Positions 51,681-61,573 of a DNA stretch of 64,000 bases are shown piece after piece. This DNA is from Thermus sp. CCB_US3_UF1 (GTDB taxonomy: Bacteria > Deinococcota > Deinococci > Deinococcales > Thermaceae), in the NCBI RefSeq assembly GCF_000236585.1, contig NC_017278.1, positions 682,001 to 746,000 of the forward strand. The letters run 5' to 3'. The notes under the pieces were generated by a model. That model searched no databases. It was given only the letters and a program-made list of their open reading frames with translations, and was not told the origin of the DNA. The first letter of the stretch is position 1; every line of letters begins with the position of its first letter. The position numbers and the translations under genes were made by a program.

Positions 51681-54028
51681 GCGTCACCTCCTGTGGGTAC
51701 CAAGAGGCTGGCCTCCTGGCGCCAGCCTGCCAGGGGGCCCAGGGCCGTGAGGTAGAGGAAGCCCCCAGGCAGGTCCTCCCGCAGGACGACCCGGGCCTCC
51801 ACGGGGCCCATGGGGGTTTCCACCGCCACCTTGGCCCCTTCCAGGAGGGCCTCCTTCTTGGCGGTCTCCGGATGGGCCCAAAGCTCGGGCGCCACGGCCT
51901 GGGCCACCCGGCCCTGGAGCTGCTGCCCCCTCCACATGCTGGGCCTGAGATAGAGACGGCCTTCCTGGGGCTTGGGCCTGAGGGCCTTGCTCCGGTAGGC
52001 CAAAAGGCCCATGGGCGGGGGGACCTTTCTCGCCTTCAGTTCCCGCTCCACCTCCAGGGCCAGGCGGAAGGGGGGCTTTACCCCCAAGGCCTGGGCCAGG
52101 AGGGCCAGGGCCTGGATGGCCCCTTCCGCCTCTCCGTTCTCCACGGGGGCGGGGTGGAGGGCCAGCACCCGCCCCTCCAGGTTCACCAGGTGGCCCCGGC
52201 GCTCGTAGAAGGTGGGGGCGGGAAGGACCACGTGGGCGTAGCGCTCCGCCAGGGGATGGAGGTGGCTGAGGTGCAGGACCACGAAGCGCTTTCCCCTAAG
52301 GGCCCCTTCCGGGGGTACGTAGCCGTAGTAGGCGTAGGGGGCTCCGGCCTCGTCCCAGGCGGCCCCCTTCTCCCCGGGCCAGACCCCCATGGCCTCGAGG
52401 CCCCGGGCGTTGGCCGCCGGGGTCATGGCCAGGACCTTGGCCCCCTTGCGCTCGGCGAGGAGACGGGCCCTTTCCGCGGCCACCGCGTCCTGCAACACGC
52501 CGGCCCCCAGGATGAGGACGGGCCGCTCCGCCCGCTCCCAGGCCTCCTTGGCCCGCCGGATGGCCTCGCTCCCCTCCTTCTCCCCCAAAAGGGCCAGGAG
52601 GATCTCCCGCTCCTCCCCGGGGGCGTGGACCCCGTGAAGGGCAGCCCAGCGCATCAGGGGGGCGCGGTAGGGGGCAAAGAGGGCCATCTTGTCGGTGCGC
52701 CGGGGCATCCTCTCCTTGATGGAAAGGTCGGCGAAGGGCGTGCCGTGGGCGTAGCGGTGGGGGGGCTTCAGGTCGCGCACGAACTCGGAAAGGCGCAGGT
52801 GGAGGAGGGGGGCTTCCTCCGTGGGGTCCCCCAGGACCAGGGCGAAGTCGGCCCGCAGGAGGTCCTCCAGGGTGGCGGGAGGGAAGAGGCTTGCCGGGGC
52901 GGCGGTGCGGCCCTCAAAGTCCAGGTGGGGGGTGGAGAGCGCCTTGGCCAGCTCCGCGGCCATCAGGCCCTCCTCCAGGGTGGCGTCGTGGGCCAGGTAG
53001 ATCCCCACCTCCTCCTTGCGGGCCCCCCGCAGGCCCGCCTGCAAGGCGGCGAAGGCCTCCTCCCAGGTGGCCTCCACCAGCCGCTCCCCCCGCCGCACCA
53101 GGGGGGTCTTGAGCCGCCCTTGGTCCGCCCACTCGTGGCCGAAGCGGCCCGCATCGCAAAGCCAGATCTCGTTGACCTCGGGCACCTCGCGGGCCCGGAC
53201 CCGGAGGAGCTCCCCGCTCCTGGTGTCCGCGGTGATCCCGCACCCCACGGGGCAGAGGGCGCAGTGGGTGGGGGTTTCCTCCATCTCCCAGTTGCGGGCG
53301 CGGAAGCGGGCGGTGAGGTCCAGAAGGGCCCCCACGGGGCAGATATCCGTGATGTTCCCCGAGAAGCCCGAGGGGAGGCCAAAGTCCATGGTGCCGATGA
53401 AGGTATGCACCCCCCGTTCAATGAAGTCCAGGACCTCATCCCCTGGAACTTCTTCAAAGTAGCGCACGCACCGCTTGCAGTGGATGCATCGCTCCCGGTC
53501 CAGCACCACGAAGGGGGAGAGGGGGTGGTGCTTGTCCACGTGGCGGCGGGTGAACTCAAAGCGGGTGTAGACGGGAAGCTCCAGGGGCTCCTTCTGGTAG
53601 TACTTCTCGTAAAGCCCGTACTCCACCGTACGGTCCTGGAGCTCGCAAGCCCCACCCTTATCGCAGGTGGGGCAGTCCAGGGGGTGGTTGAGGAGGGTGA
53701 ACTCCACCATCCCCGCCTGGGCCTCCCGCACCACCTCCGAAAGGGTGTCCACCACCATCCCCTCGGCCACGGCGGTGACGCAGCTCGCCGCCAGCTTGGG
53801 CTGCCAGGCGATCTCCGGCTCCCCCTCTGGGGTCAGGAGGGGTTTCCCGTCCGGCCCCCGCTTGGGGAGGCCGATGCGCACCAGGCACATGCGGCAGGCC
53901 CCGATGGGGGAGAGGTGCTTTTCCGAGCAGAAGAGGGGCACGTCGTACCCCGCGTGGAAGACGGCGTCCATCACGCTGGTCCCCGGGGGTACCTCCACGA
54001 TGCGGTCGTTGACCTTGACCCTGACCAC
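51677..54028 (-). CDS. nuoG: NADH-quinone oxidoreductase subunit G (Nqo3)
   Basis: The largest peripheral subunit, with four iron-sulfur clusters. The 783-residue protein equals the Thermus length. The N-terminus has a 2Fe-2S domain ([23 protein letters not shown]), [25 protein letters not shown] and [10 protein letters not shown], and [11 protein letters not shown] marks the extra cluster N7. The rest is a molybdopterin-oxidoreductase-like domain without cofactor. I chose GTG 54028 (MVRVKVNDR). The nuoF end CTGGAGGTGA supplies the ribosome binding site. Confidence 0.96.
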   Translation of the reverse strand: MVRVKVNDRIVEVPPGTSVMDAVFHAGYDVPLFCSEKHLSPIGACRMCLVRIGLPKRGPDGKPLLTPEGEPEIAWQPKLAASCVTAVAEGMVVDTLSEVVREAQAGMVEFTLLNHPLDCPTCDKGGACELQDRTVEYGLYEKYYQKEPLELPVYTRFEFTRRHVDKHHPLSPFVVLDRERCIHCKRCVRYFEEVPGDEVLDFIERGVHTFIGTMDFGLPSGFSGNITDICPVGALLDLTARFRARNWEMEETPTHCALCPVGCGITADTRSGELLRVRAREVPEVNEIWLCDAGRFGHEWADQGRLKTPLVRRGERLVEATWEEAFAALQAGLRGARKEEVGIYLAHDATLEEGLMAAELAKALSTPHLDFEGRTAAPASLFPPATLEDLLRADFALVLGDPTEEAPLLHLRLSEFVRDLKPPHRYAHGTPFADLSIKERMPRRTDKMALFAPYRAPLMRWAALHGVHAPGEEREILLALLGEKEGSEAIRRAKEAWERAERPVLILGAGVLQDAVAAERARLLAERKGAKVLAMTPAANARGLEAMGVWPGEKGAAWDEAGAPYAYYGYVPPEGALRGKRFVVLHLSHLHPLAERYAHVVLPAPTFYERRGHLVNLEGRVLALHPAPVENGEAEGAIQALALLAQALGVKPPFRLALEVERELKARKVPPPMGLLAYRSKALRPKPQEGRLYLRPSMWRGQQLQGRVAQAVAPELWAHPETAKKEALLEGAKVAVETPMGPVEARVVLREDLPGGFLYLTALGPLAGWRQEASLLVPTGGDA

Positions 54029-54030
54029 CT

Positions 54031-55344
54031 TCACCTCCAGAGGCTCGGCCTGGGCACGGGCCGCTTCTCCCGTGCCAGGGCCAGGTACTGGTCCTTGAAG
54101 TGCTTCAGCGAGCCCTTCACCGGCCACACCGCCGCGTCCGCCAAGGGGCAGAAACTCCGGCCCTCGATGAGGGGGAGGAGGGCTTCCAGGTTCTCCACGT
54201 CCTTTTCCTCCCCTTGGCCGGTGCCGATCTTGGCGAAGAGGTTCACCATGAACCCGGCCACCCCCTCGCGGCAGGGCGTGCACTTGCCGCAGGACTCGTG
54301 GGCGTAGAAGCGGGTTACGTTCCACATGGCGTCCACCATGCTCACCCGCTCGGGGATCAGGATTACCCCTCCCGTGCCCAGCATGGAGCCCTTGGCCTGC
54401 AGGTGCTCGTAGCTCATGGGGGTGTCCAGCACCTCGTCCGTGAAGGGCAAGGGCGGGGTGGAGGACCCCCCGGGGATGAGGGCCTGGATGGGCTCCAGGG
54501 GCCCGCCTGCCCATTCATAGATCAGCTCCCGCAGGGTGGTGCCCATGGGGAGCTCGTAGACCCCAGGGCGCCGCACCGGCCCAGAGATCTGGTAGAGCTT
54601 CATGCCCTTGGACTGCTCCGTGCCCATGCTGGCGAACCAGTCGGCCCCCCGTTCCAGGATGGGCACCACCGCGGCCAGGGTCTCCACGTTGTTGATGGTG
54701 GTGGGTTTGCCCCAGAGGCCCGACTGGGCGGGGAAGGGGGGTTTCAGGCGGGGGTTGGCCCGGAGGCCCTCCAGGGAGTTCATGAGGGCGGTTTCCTCCC
54801 CGCAGATGTAGGCCCCGGCCCCGCGGTGCACGTGGAGCTCAAAGGAGAACCCGGTGCCGAAGAGGTTCTTCCCCAGGTACCCCCTCTCCCGCGCCTCGCG
54901 GATGGCGGCCTCCAGGCGGTCCGCCGCCCTCCGGTACTCCCCGCGGATGTAGACGTAGCCCACGGTGGCCCGGATGGCGTACCCCGCCAGGATCATCCCC
55001 TCGATGAGGAGGTGGGGCACGTCCTCCAGGATGTAGCGGTCCTTGAAGCTCCCGGGCTCGGACTCGTCGGCGTTGCAGATGAGGTAGTGCTGCTGCCCAT
55101 CCTTGGGCATGAAGCCCCACTTCACCCCCGTGGGGAAGCCCGCCCCGCCCCGGCCCCGTAGCCCTGAGCGCTTCACCTCCTCAATGACCTCTTCCGGGGT
55201 CTTCTCCTTTAGGACCCGTTTGGCGGTCTCGTACCCCCCGTGCCGCAGGTAGTAGTCCAGGGTCCAGCTTCCCTCCTGGCCCACGTGGGCGTAGAGGGTT
55301 CGCGTGAAGCGAGGGTCTTTTCCGGAAACGATGGGCCCCGTCAT
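54031..55344 (-). CDS. nuoF: NADH-quinone oxidoreductase subunit F (Nqo1)
   Basis: The NADH-oxidising subunit with FMN and cluster N3. The 437-residue protein has the glycine-rich NADH/FMN region [35 protein letters not shown], the [14 protein letters not shown] segment and the cluster motif [12 protein letters not shown] with a later FCPLADAA cysteine. The ATG overlaps the nuoE stop by ATGA. Confidence 0.97.
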   Translation of the reverse strand: MTGPIVSGKDPRFTRTLYAHVGQEGSWTLDYYLRHGGYETAKRVLKEKTPEEVIEEVKRSGLRGRGGAGFPTGVKWGFMPKDGQQHYLICNADESEPGSFKDRYILEDVPHLLIEGMILAGYAIRATVGYVYIRGEYRRAADRLEAAIREARERGYLGKNLFGTGFSFELHVHRGAGAYICGEETALMNSLEGLRANPRLKPPFPAQSGLWGKPTTINNVETLAAVVPILERGADWFASMGTEQSKGMKLYQISGPVRRPGVYELPMGTTLRELIYEWAGGPLEPIQALIPGGSSTPPLPFTDEVLDTPMSYEHLQAKGSMLGTGGVILIPERVSMVDAMWNVTRFYAHESCGKCTPCREGVAGFMVNLFAKIGTGQGEEKDVENLEALLPLIEGRSFCPLADAAVWPVKGSLKHFKDQYLALAREKRPVPRPSLWR

Positions 55345-55886
55345 ACCTCCACCTCGTGCACGTGGTGGCCGCACCGACCCGGGAGGGGGATCTCCTCGGG
55401 CCGCTTGCCGGCCTTGAGGCCTTCCAGGAGGGCTTCCAGCCTGGCCCGGGTCACGCACTCCACGTAGGGCTCGTCGTTCACCTGGACCACGGGGGCGGTA
55501 TGGCAAGACCCCAGGCACTCCACCTTCTGCACGCTGAAAAGCCCGTCCGGGGTGACCTCCCCCGGGCCGATGCCCAGGCGTTCGGTGAGGTAGTCCCAAA
55601 GCTCGTCCGCCCCGGCCAGCTTGCAGCTCAAGGTGGCGCAGACCTGTAGGTGGTACTTGCCCGTGGGCACGAACTGGTAGTAGGAGTAGAAGCTCGCCAC
55701 CCCCATGACCTCCGTGGGGGTGGTGCCCACCAGGGCCGCAATCTCCTCTATCCGGTCGGGGCGGATCCAGCCCTCTTCCTGCTGTACCCGCCGGAGAAGG
55801 GGCATGATGGCGGCCCGCCGGCCCTCAGGCGGGTACTTGGCGAAGGTTTCCTCCAGGAAGTCCTGCTTGTCGTCAAAAAACCCCAT
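55341..55886 (-). CDS. nuoE: NADH-quinone oxidoreductase subunit E (Nqo2)
   Basis: A thioredoxin-like subunit with the off-path 2Fe-2S cluster N1a. The 181-residue protein has the ligands in [11 protein letters not shown] and [11 protein letters not shown], and a helical N-terminus [27 protein letters not shown]. Length equals the Thermus norm. The ATG is ten bases after the nuoD stop with GGAGGAG before it, and the end overlaps nuoF. Confidence 0.97.
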   Translation of the reverse strand: MGFFDDKQDFLEETFAKYPPEGRRAAIMPLLRRVQQEEGWIRPDRIEEIAALVGTTPTEVMGVASFYSYYQFVPTGKYHLQVCATLSCKLAGADELWDYLTERLGIGPGEVTPDGLFSVQKVECLGSCHTAPVVQVNDEPYVECVTRARLEALLEGLKAGKRPEEIPLPGRCGHHVHEVEV

Positions 55887-55896
55887 CTCTCCTCCC

Positions 55897-57120
55897 TTAG
55901 CGGTCCACGTCCCCCATGACGGGGTCCAGGCTGGCGATGATGGCCACCATGTCCGGCACCTGTTCCCCCTTGCAGGCGTAGGGCAGGCTTTGCAGGTTGA
56001 CGAAGCTGGGGGCGCGCACCTTCACCCGGTAGGGCATGCTCCCACCGTCGGAAACGATGTAGTAGCCCAGCTCTCCCCGGGCCGACTCCGTGGGCACGTA
56101 CACCTCTCCCTTGGGGGGGTGGAAGCCTTCCGTGTAGTGCTTGAAGTGGTAGATGACCGCCTCCATGGAGGTTTCCAGGAGGTGGCGGGGGGGCGGGGTG
56201 ATCTGGGGGTTGGGATCGCGGATGGGCCCGGGCTCCAAGCGCTCCAGGGCCTGCCGGATGATCTTTACCGATTCCCGCATCTCCCGGATGCGGACCATCA
56301 TCCGGTCAAACACGTCCCCGTGTTCCCCCAGGGGCACGTCAAAGGTGTAGGTCTCGTACCCCGCGTAGGGGTACGCCTTGCGCACGTCGTAGTTCACCCC
56401 GCTGGCCCGCAAGGAGCCCCCGGTGAGGCCTAGACCGATGGCCACCTCCGGGGGGATCACCCCCACGCCCCGGGCCCTTTCGTAGAAGATGGGGCTTTCG
56501 GCGAAGAGGGCCTCGTACTCGTCGATGCGGTGGGGCATGACCTCCAGGAACTTTTTCAGCTCGGGAACGAACTCCTCGGGCAGGTCCTCCTTGACCCCGC
56601 CGATGCGGATGTAGTTGTGGTGGAAGCGCTGCCCCGTCACCCACTCAAAGAGGTCCAGGATGGCCTCCCGTTCGCGGAAGGCGTAGAAGAAGGGGGTAAG
56701 GGCCCCCAGGTCCAAAAGCCCCGTCCCCAGGAAGACCAGGTGGCTGGCCAGGCGGGAGAGCTCGTTGAGGAGGATGCGGATGGTCTGGGCCCTTTCCGGC
56801 ACCACGGCCCCCACCAGCTTTTCCACCGCCAAGGCGTAGGCCAGGTCGTGGGCGAAGGAATGGAGGTAGTCCATCCGGGGCGTATACGTGATCACCTGCG
56901 TATACGTCCGGTTCTCCATGTTCTTCTCAAAGCCGGTGTGGAGGTAGCCGATGTGGGGGACCAGGTCCAGCACTTCCTCCCCCGACAGGGTTACCACCAC
57001 CCGCAAGACCCCGTGGGTGGAAGGGTGCTGGGGGCCCACGTTCAGGGTCATGACCTCGGTGCGGAGTTCTTTGGGCTCCTCCAGGGTTTCCACCGGGTCC
57101 AGGTCCAGGTAGTCCTTCAT
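55897..57120 (-). CDS. nuoD: NADH-quinone oxidoreductase subunit D (Nqo4)
   Basis: The 49-kDa-type subunit, related to the large subunit of NiFe hydrogenases, which lines the quinone site together with NuoB. The 407-residue protein has [25 protein letters not shown], the HGFEK-like [31 protein letters not shown] and [17 protein letters not shown]. The usual hydrogenase metal cysteines are absent, as in all complex I. The ATG at 57120 overlaps the nuoC stop. The N-terminus is variable within Thermus. Confidence 0.96.
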   Translation of the reverse strand: MKDYLDLDPVETLEEPKELRTEVMTLNVGPQHPSTHGVLRVVVTLSGEEVLDLVPHIGYLHTGFEKNMENRTYTQVITYTPRMDYLHSFAHDLAYALAVEKLVGAVVPERAQTIRILLNELSRLASHLVFLGTGLLDLGALTPFFYAFREREAILDLFEWVTGQRFHHNYIRIGGVKEDLPEEFVPELKKFLEVMPHRIDEYEALFAESPIFYERARGVGVIPPEVAIGLGLTGGSLRASGVNYDVRKAYPYAGYETYTFDVPLGEHGDVFDRMMVRIREMRESVKIIRQALERLEPGPIRDPNPQITPPPRHLLETSMEAVIYHFKHYTEGFHPPKGEVYVPTESARGELGYYIVSDGGSMPYRVKVRAPSFVNLQSLPYACKGEQVPDMVAIIASLDPVMGDVDR

Positions 57121-57737
57121 CTCCCCTCCTTGGCCTTGGTGAGGTCGGCCCAAAGGGCCCTATACCCTTTGCGGCTCCCGCCCCTGTACAGGGTGAGGCC
57201 GGGGCTTTTCCCGGTGATGGCGGCGCGGAACTCGCTGGGGACGATGAAGCGCCCTTCGCGGAAAAGGGTGGGGGTTTCCCCCAGGGGGAAGTCCTTGCGC
57301 AAGGGGTGGCCCTCGAGGTCCTCCGGGGTCAGGATCTTCCGCAGGTCCGGGTGTCCCTCAAAGAGGATGCCGAACATGTCGTAAACCTCCCGTTCCAGGA
57401 AGTTGGCGCTACCCCAGAGGTCCGTGACCGTGGGGAGCCTGGGATCCCCTTCGGGCACGTAGACCCGGACGAAGAAGCGGCTTCCATCCCCATCCTTCCA
57501 CCCCGGAAGGGAGACCAGCTCGTAGACCACGGCGAAACGCTCGGGGCGGGGATCGGGGTACTCCAGGTAGTCCAGGCCCACGATGTCCGCCAGATAGTTA
57601 AAGCCCGCCTCCTTGTAGCGGGCCATCTCCTCCTTGAAGCGCTCCCGGGGCAGGACCACCCAGAGGTTGCCGAGGCCGTTGTCCTCCAGGGCGTAGCCCT
57701 TGGCCCGGGCTTCCTGCAAAACGCGTTCCAGCCGCAC
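57117..57737 (-). CDS. nuoC: NADH-quinone oxidoreductase subunit C (Nqo5)
   Basis: The 30-kDa-type peripheral subunit, without cofactor, that contacts NuoD. The 206-residue protein has the signature [43 protein letters not shown]. It is separate from nuoD, as in Thermus, not fused as in enterobacteria. The start is GTG 57737, three bases after the nuoB stop, with GGGGGTGAGG as ribosome binding site. Confidence 0.96.
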   Translation of the reverse strand: MRLERVLQEARAKGYALEDNGLGNLWVVLPRERFKEEMARYKEAGFNYLADIVGLDYLEYPDPRPERFAVVYELVSLPGWKDGDGSRFFVRVYVPEGDPRLPTVTDLWGSANFLEREVYDMFGILFEGHPDLRKILTPEDLEGHPLRKDFPLGETPTLFREGRFIVPSEFRAAITGKSPGLTLYRGGSRKGYRALWADLTKAKEGR

Positions 57738-57740
57738 GCC

Positions 57741-58286
57741 TCACCCCCTTGCCCGCTGCCAGGCGGCCACGGGCGGAAGCTTCCGCCCCCCTTCGTCGTA
57801 GGCCTGGCCCCGCACCTTCTTTTGCAGCTGCATCACCGCGTAGATCAGGGCCTCGGGGCGGGGCGGGCAGCCTGGGACGTAGACGTCCACCGGCACCACC
57901 GAGTCCACGTTCTGCACGATGGCGTAGTTGTTGAACATCCCCCCGGAGCTGGCGCAGGCCCCCATGGAGATCACCCACTTGGGGTCGGGCATCTGTTCCC
58001 AGACCCGGCGCATCACCGGGGCCATTTTCTTGGAAAGCCGGCCCGCCACGATCATCACGTCGGCCTGGCGCGGGCTTGCCCGGAAGACCTCCGAGCCAAA
58101 GCGGGATAGGTCGTTGCGGGCATCGGTGGAGGCCATCATCTCAATGGCGCAGCAGGCCAGGCCGAAAGTGGCGGGCCAGAGGGAGTTGGACCGCCCCCAG
58201 GCCACCAGCTTTTCCAGGGTGGTGAAGAGAATCCCCTCCCGCTCCAGCTCCTGTACGTCCCGCTCAAAGAGGTCCTTCAGTGCCAC
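57741..58286 (-). CDS. nuoB: NADH-quinone oxidoreductase subunit B (Nqo6)
   Basis: The PSST-type subunit that binds N2, the last iron-sulfur cluster before quinone. The 181-residue protein, [20 protein letters not shown] onward, has the tandem cysteines in [10 protein letters not shown], with further ligands in [10 protein letters not shown] and [14 protein letters not shown] 58286 was chosen because it gives the Thermus N-terminus. It lies inside the end of nuoA within the 16-base repeat. Confidence 0.97.
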   Translation of the reverse strand: MALKDLFERDVQELEREGILFTTLEKLVAWGRSNSLWPATFGLACCAIEMMASTDARNDLSRFGSEVFRASPRQADVMIVAGRLSKKMAPVMRRVWEQMPDPKWVISMGACASSGGMFNNYAIVQNVDSVVPVDVYVPGCPPRPEALIYAVMQLQKKVRGQAYDEGGRKLPPVAAWQRARG

Positions 58287-58636
58287 CGCATCACCCCCTT
58301 CCACCACTCGTAGAGGAAGCCCACAAAGAGGAGGAGGGTGAAGGCCAAGACCCCTAGGAAGCCATAGAGCCCAAGCCCCCCGGCGCTCACTGCGTAGGGC
58401 CAGAGGAAGGCCACCTCCACGTCAAAGAGGATGAAGAGCATGGCCACCACGTAGAAGTGGACGGGAAAGCGCTTCACCTCTCCGGCGGGGTCGTTGCCCG
58501 ACTCGTAGGGCATCAGCTTGGCCTTGCCGGGCTTTTTGGGGCCCAAAAGGGCCCCCACCACCAAGGCGGCCACCCCGATGAAGAGGGCCACCCCCAGATA
58601 GATCAGGACGTTTACATACTCCGCGATCGGCGCCAA
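58277..58636 (-). CDS. nuoA: NADH-quinone oxidoreductase subunit A (Nqo7)
   Basis: A three-helix membrane subunit and first gene of the 14-gene operon. The 119-residue protein has the conserved loop [43 protein letters not shown]. The start codon is TTG at 58636, preceded by AAAGGAGGGG. A leader of about 70 bases and an extended -10 (58711-58716) lie upstream. The rare start codon may tune the level of this subunit. Confidence 0.96.
   Translation of the reverse strand: MAPIAEYVNVLIYLGVALFIGVAALVVGALLGPKKPGKAKLMPYESGNDPAGEVKRFPVHFYVVAMLFILFDVEVAFLWPYAVSAGGLGLYGFLGVLAFTLLLFVGFLYEWWKGVMRWH
58283..58298 (-). repeat. 16-base repeat at the nuoA-nuoB junction
   Basis: GGGGGTGATGCGGTGG is identical to 47404-47419. 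It encodes GVMRW at the end of NuoA and holds the ribosome binding region and GTG start of nuoB. Confidence 0.9.
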
Positions 58637-58710
58637 GGTCCCCTCCTTTCGTGCATCCCTTCACGAGGTGGGGGCCCAGCACCCCTGGAACCCCACCCCA
58701 TTTCCCGCCC

Positions 58711-58776
58711 ATCTTACCACCCCCTTTCCGGGACAAATGGGTTGGGCTACACCGGGAGAGGGGCTTTTTGGTGTAG
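58711..58776 (-). promoter_or_regulatory. nuo operon promoter with an upstream inverted repeat
   Basis: TAAGAT (58716-58711 on the minus strand), preceded by TGG, forms an extended -10. Further upstream, CTACACC (58747-58753) and GGTGTAG (58770-58776) form a perfect inverted repeat with a 16-base spacer, centred about 45 bases before the -10. It is a candidate operator. Confidence 0.45.
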
Positions 58777-58802
58777 TGACCTTCCTTATCGCCCAGGAAA
58801 AG

Positions 58803-60356
<1,554 letters not shown>

Positions 60357-60360
<4 letters not shown>

Positions 60361-60998
60361 CCCTTCAGAAGGGACCGGAGCTCCCCGTAGAGGCGCTTGG
60401 TTTCCTCAGGGGTCTTGCCATACCCCCCGTACTTGGTCACGATCCTGGCGGCCTCCCGGCCCAGCCCTTTTTCCTTCAGGCGCTCTAGGAGCTGGTCAAT
60501 GAGCCGGTAGGCTTCGGGCTTTTCCTCTTCCTCCGCCTCCTCGGGGGTGGCGGCCTCGGGGAGCCTCGGGGGGGTGAAGCGGCCCTTTTCCGGATCGTAG
60601 TCCACCCACTGCTTCTCCAGGCGGTAGAGGTAGCGCCCCACCCCGAACTTGACCGCGGCCCGCTTGAGGGCGTCGGAGAAGGCGGCCTTGAGGGAGTCCC
60701 CCTCGCCCACGTCCTCCTTGGTGACCCCCAAGACGGTGAGGCGGCACTTCACCTCGCAAAGGCGCTCCCGCCTTTCCCCCCGCTCATCCCTTAGGGTGCG
60801 TTCCTCGTCGGCCAGCACCTCGTAGCTGTCCTGCCACCCTTCTGGGCCCACCGCCCGGTCCAGGCGGTCCAAAACGGTGCGGGCATCCACGTAAGGTACC
60901 ACCAGGGCCCGCTTTCTATCCTTGGAAAGGGCCTCAATGCGCCACTGCACCTCCCCGGGAGGGAAGGGCTCGGCCAGCTTCCGCCAGGCTTCGTCCAC
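60357..60998 (-). CDS. ddrA: Rad52/DdrA-like single-strand DNA-binding protein
   Basis: The 213-residue protein resembles DdrA of Deinococcus, a distant Rad52-type protein that binds and protects single-strand 3' ends. Typical parts are VQWRIEALSKDRKRALVVPYVDARTVLDRLDRAVGPEGWQDSY, the strand CEVKCRLTVLGVTKEDVGEGDSLKAAFSDALKRAAVKFGVGRYLYRL, and an acidic linker before a helical C-terminus. The GTG start at 60998 follows TACACT by six bases (leaderless). It overlaps the phosphoesterase gene by ATGA. The Rad52-family call is firm; the symbol is by similarity. Confidence 0.82.
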
Positions 60999-61004
60999 GC
61001 CCTA

Positions 61005-61010
61005 AGTGTA
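61005..61010 (-). promoter_or_regulatory. Leaderless -10 of the ddrA-like operon
   Basis: TACACT on the minus strand stands six bases before the GTG at 60998. Confidence 0.55.
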
Positions 61011-61048
61011 CTTGAGGGGACTCTCACCGCCCAGGGCTTTCCCGGCCT

Positions 61049-61054
61049 TAGGCT
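61049..61054 (+). promoter_or_regulatory. Leaderless -10 of the gene at 61061
   Basis: TAGGCT ends six bases before the ATG at 61061. Confidence 0.5.
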
Positions 61055-61060
61055 TAGGGT

Positions 61061-61399
61061 ATGCGGAGCCTCATCCTGGTTTTGCCCCTTCTGGTTTCGG
61101 CCTGGGCCCTGGAGGTACGCCTTTCCGCCACCTTGGCCTTTGACCTCTTTCCCCAGGGGGTGGTGGTGGAGCGGGTGGCGGAGCCCCGGGGGATGGTGGT
61201 GGTCTACAACTTCTCCCGGGCCGAGGCCGTCTTTCGCCACCACGACGAGGACCTGCGCCGCCGCGGTTGGGTGCGGGTGAAGTATGAGGTGAAGAAAGGG
61301 GAGTGGAAGGCGGAGTACCGCAAGGGCAAGGCCAAGGCCACCCTTTCCGTAAAGGACAAGAAGGGGCGGGTGGAGGTGCGCCTTAAGGAAGGGGACTAG
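61061..61399 (+). CDS. Small exported protein of unknown function
   Basis: The 112-residue protein starts with a signal peptide (MRSLILVLPLLVSAWA, cleavage near Ala16). The mature part is short and increasingly basic, with many lysines in YEVKKGEWKAEYRKGKAKATLSVKDKKGRVEVRLKEGD. That is a beta-rich pattern with alternating residues that could bind DNA, polyanions or the cell envelope. I do not recognise the family. It is a monocistronic leaderless gene divergent from the ddrA-like operon, followed by tRNA-Ala. Confidence 0.6.
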   Translation: MRSLILVLPLLVSAWALEVRLSATLAFDLFPQGVVVERVAEPRGMVVVYNFSRAEAVFRHHDEDLRRRGWVRVKYEVKKGEWKAEYRKGKAKATLSVKDKKGRVEVRLKEGD

Positions 61400-61424
61400 A
61401 CAAGGGCCAGCCCCCTTGCTACCC

Positions 61425-61430
61425 TATAGG
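61425..61430 (+). promoter_or_regulatory. -10 of tRNA-Ala, very close to the mature 5' end
   Basis: TATAGG ends six bases before G1 of the tRNA, so transcription may begin at or within two bases of the mature end. Confidence 0.45.
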
Positions 61431-61436
61431 GCGCAT

Positions 61437-61512
61437 GGGGCCGTGGCGCAGCTGGGAGCGCGCCTGAATCGCACTCAGGAGGTCACGGGTTCGAGTCCCG
61501 TCGGCTCCACCA
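61437..61512 (+). tRNA. tRNA-Ala(CGC)
   Basis: Acceptor arms GGGGCCG and CGGCTCC pair with one G-U, followed by discriminator A and an encoded CCA. The anticodon stem CCTGA/TCAGG encloses ATCGCAC, giving anticodon CGC (alanine). The T-loop GGTTCGAGTCC is standard. The total length is 76 bases. Confidence 0.94.
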
Positions 61513-61514
61513 AA

Positions 61515-61558
61515 AGGAGGCTGCCCCCGGAGTATGGGCTCCGGGGGCTACGCCTTTT
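61515..61558. terminator. Terminator after tRNA-Ala, probably bidirectional
   Basis: GCCCCCGGAG and CTCCGGGGGC form a perfect ten-base-pair stem (61523-61548), flanked by AAAAGG on the left and CCTTTT on the right. It also serves the convergent TPR gene. Confidence 0.8.
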
Positions 61559-61573
61559 GCCCCCGCCCAAGAC

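Noticed and set aside
51872-54307. An 811-codon open frame opposite nuoG
   Set aside because: Antisense shadow of nuoG with biased composition and no recognisable domain.
55341-57120. nuoC-nuoD fusion or extra hydrogenase-type subunits
   Set aside because: nuoC and nuoD are separate frames joined by ATGA, and NuoD lacks NiFe ligands. This is standard complex I.
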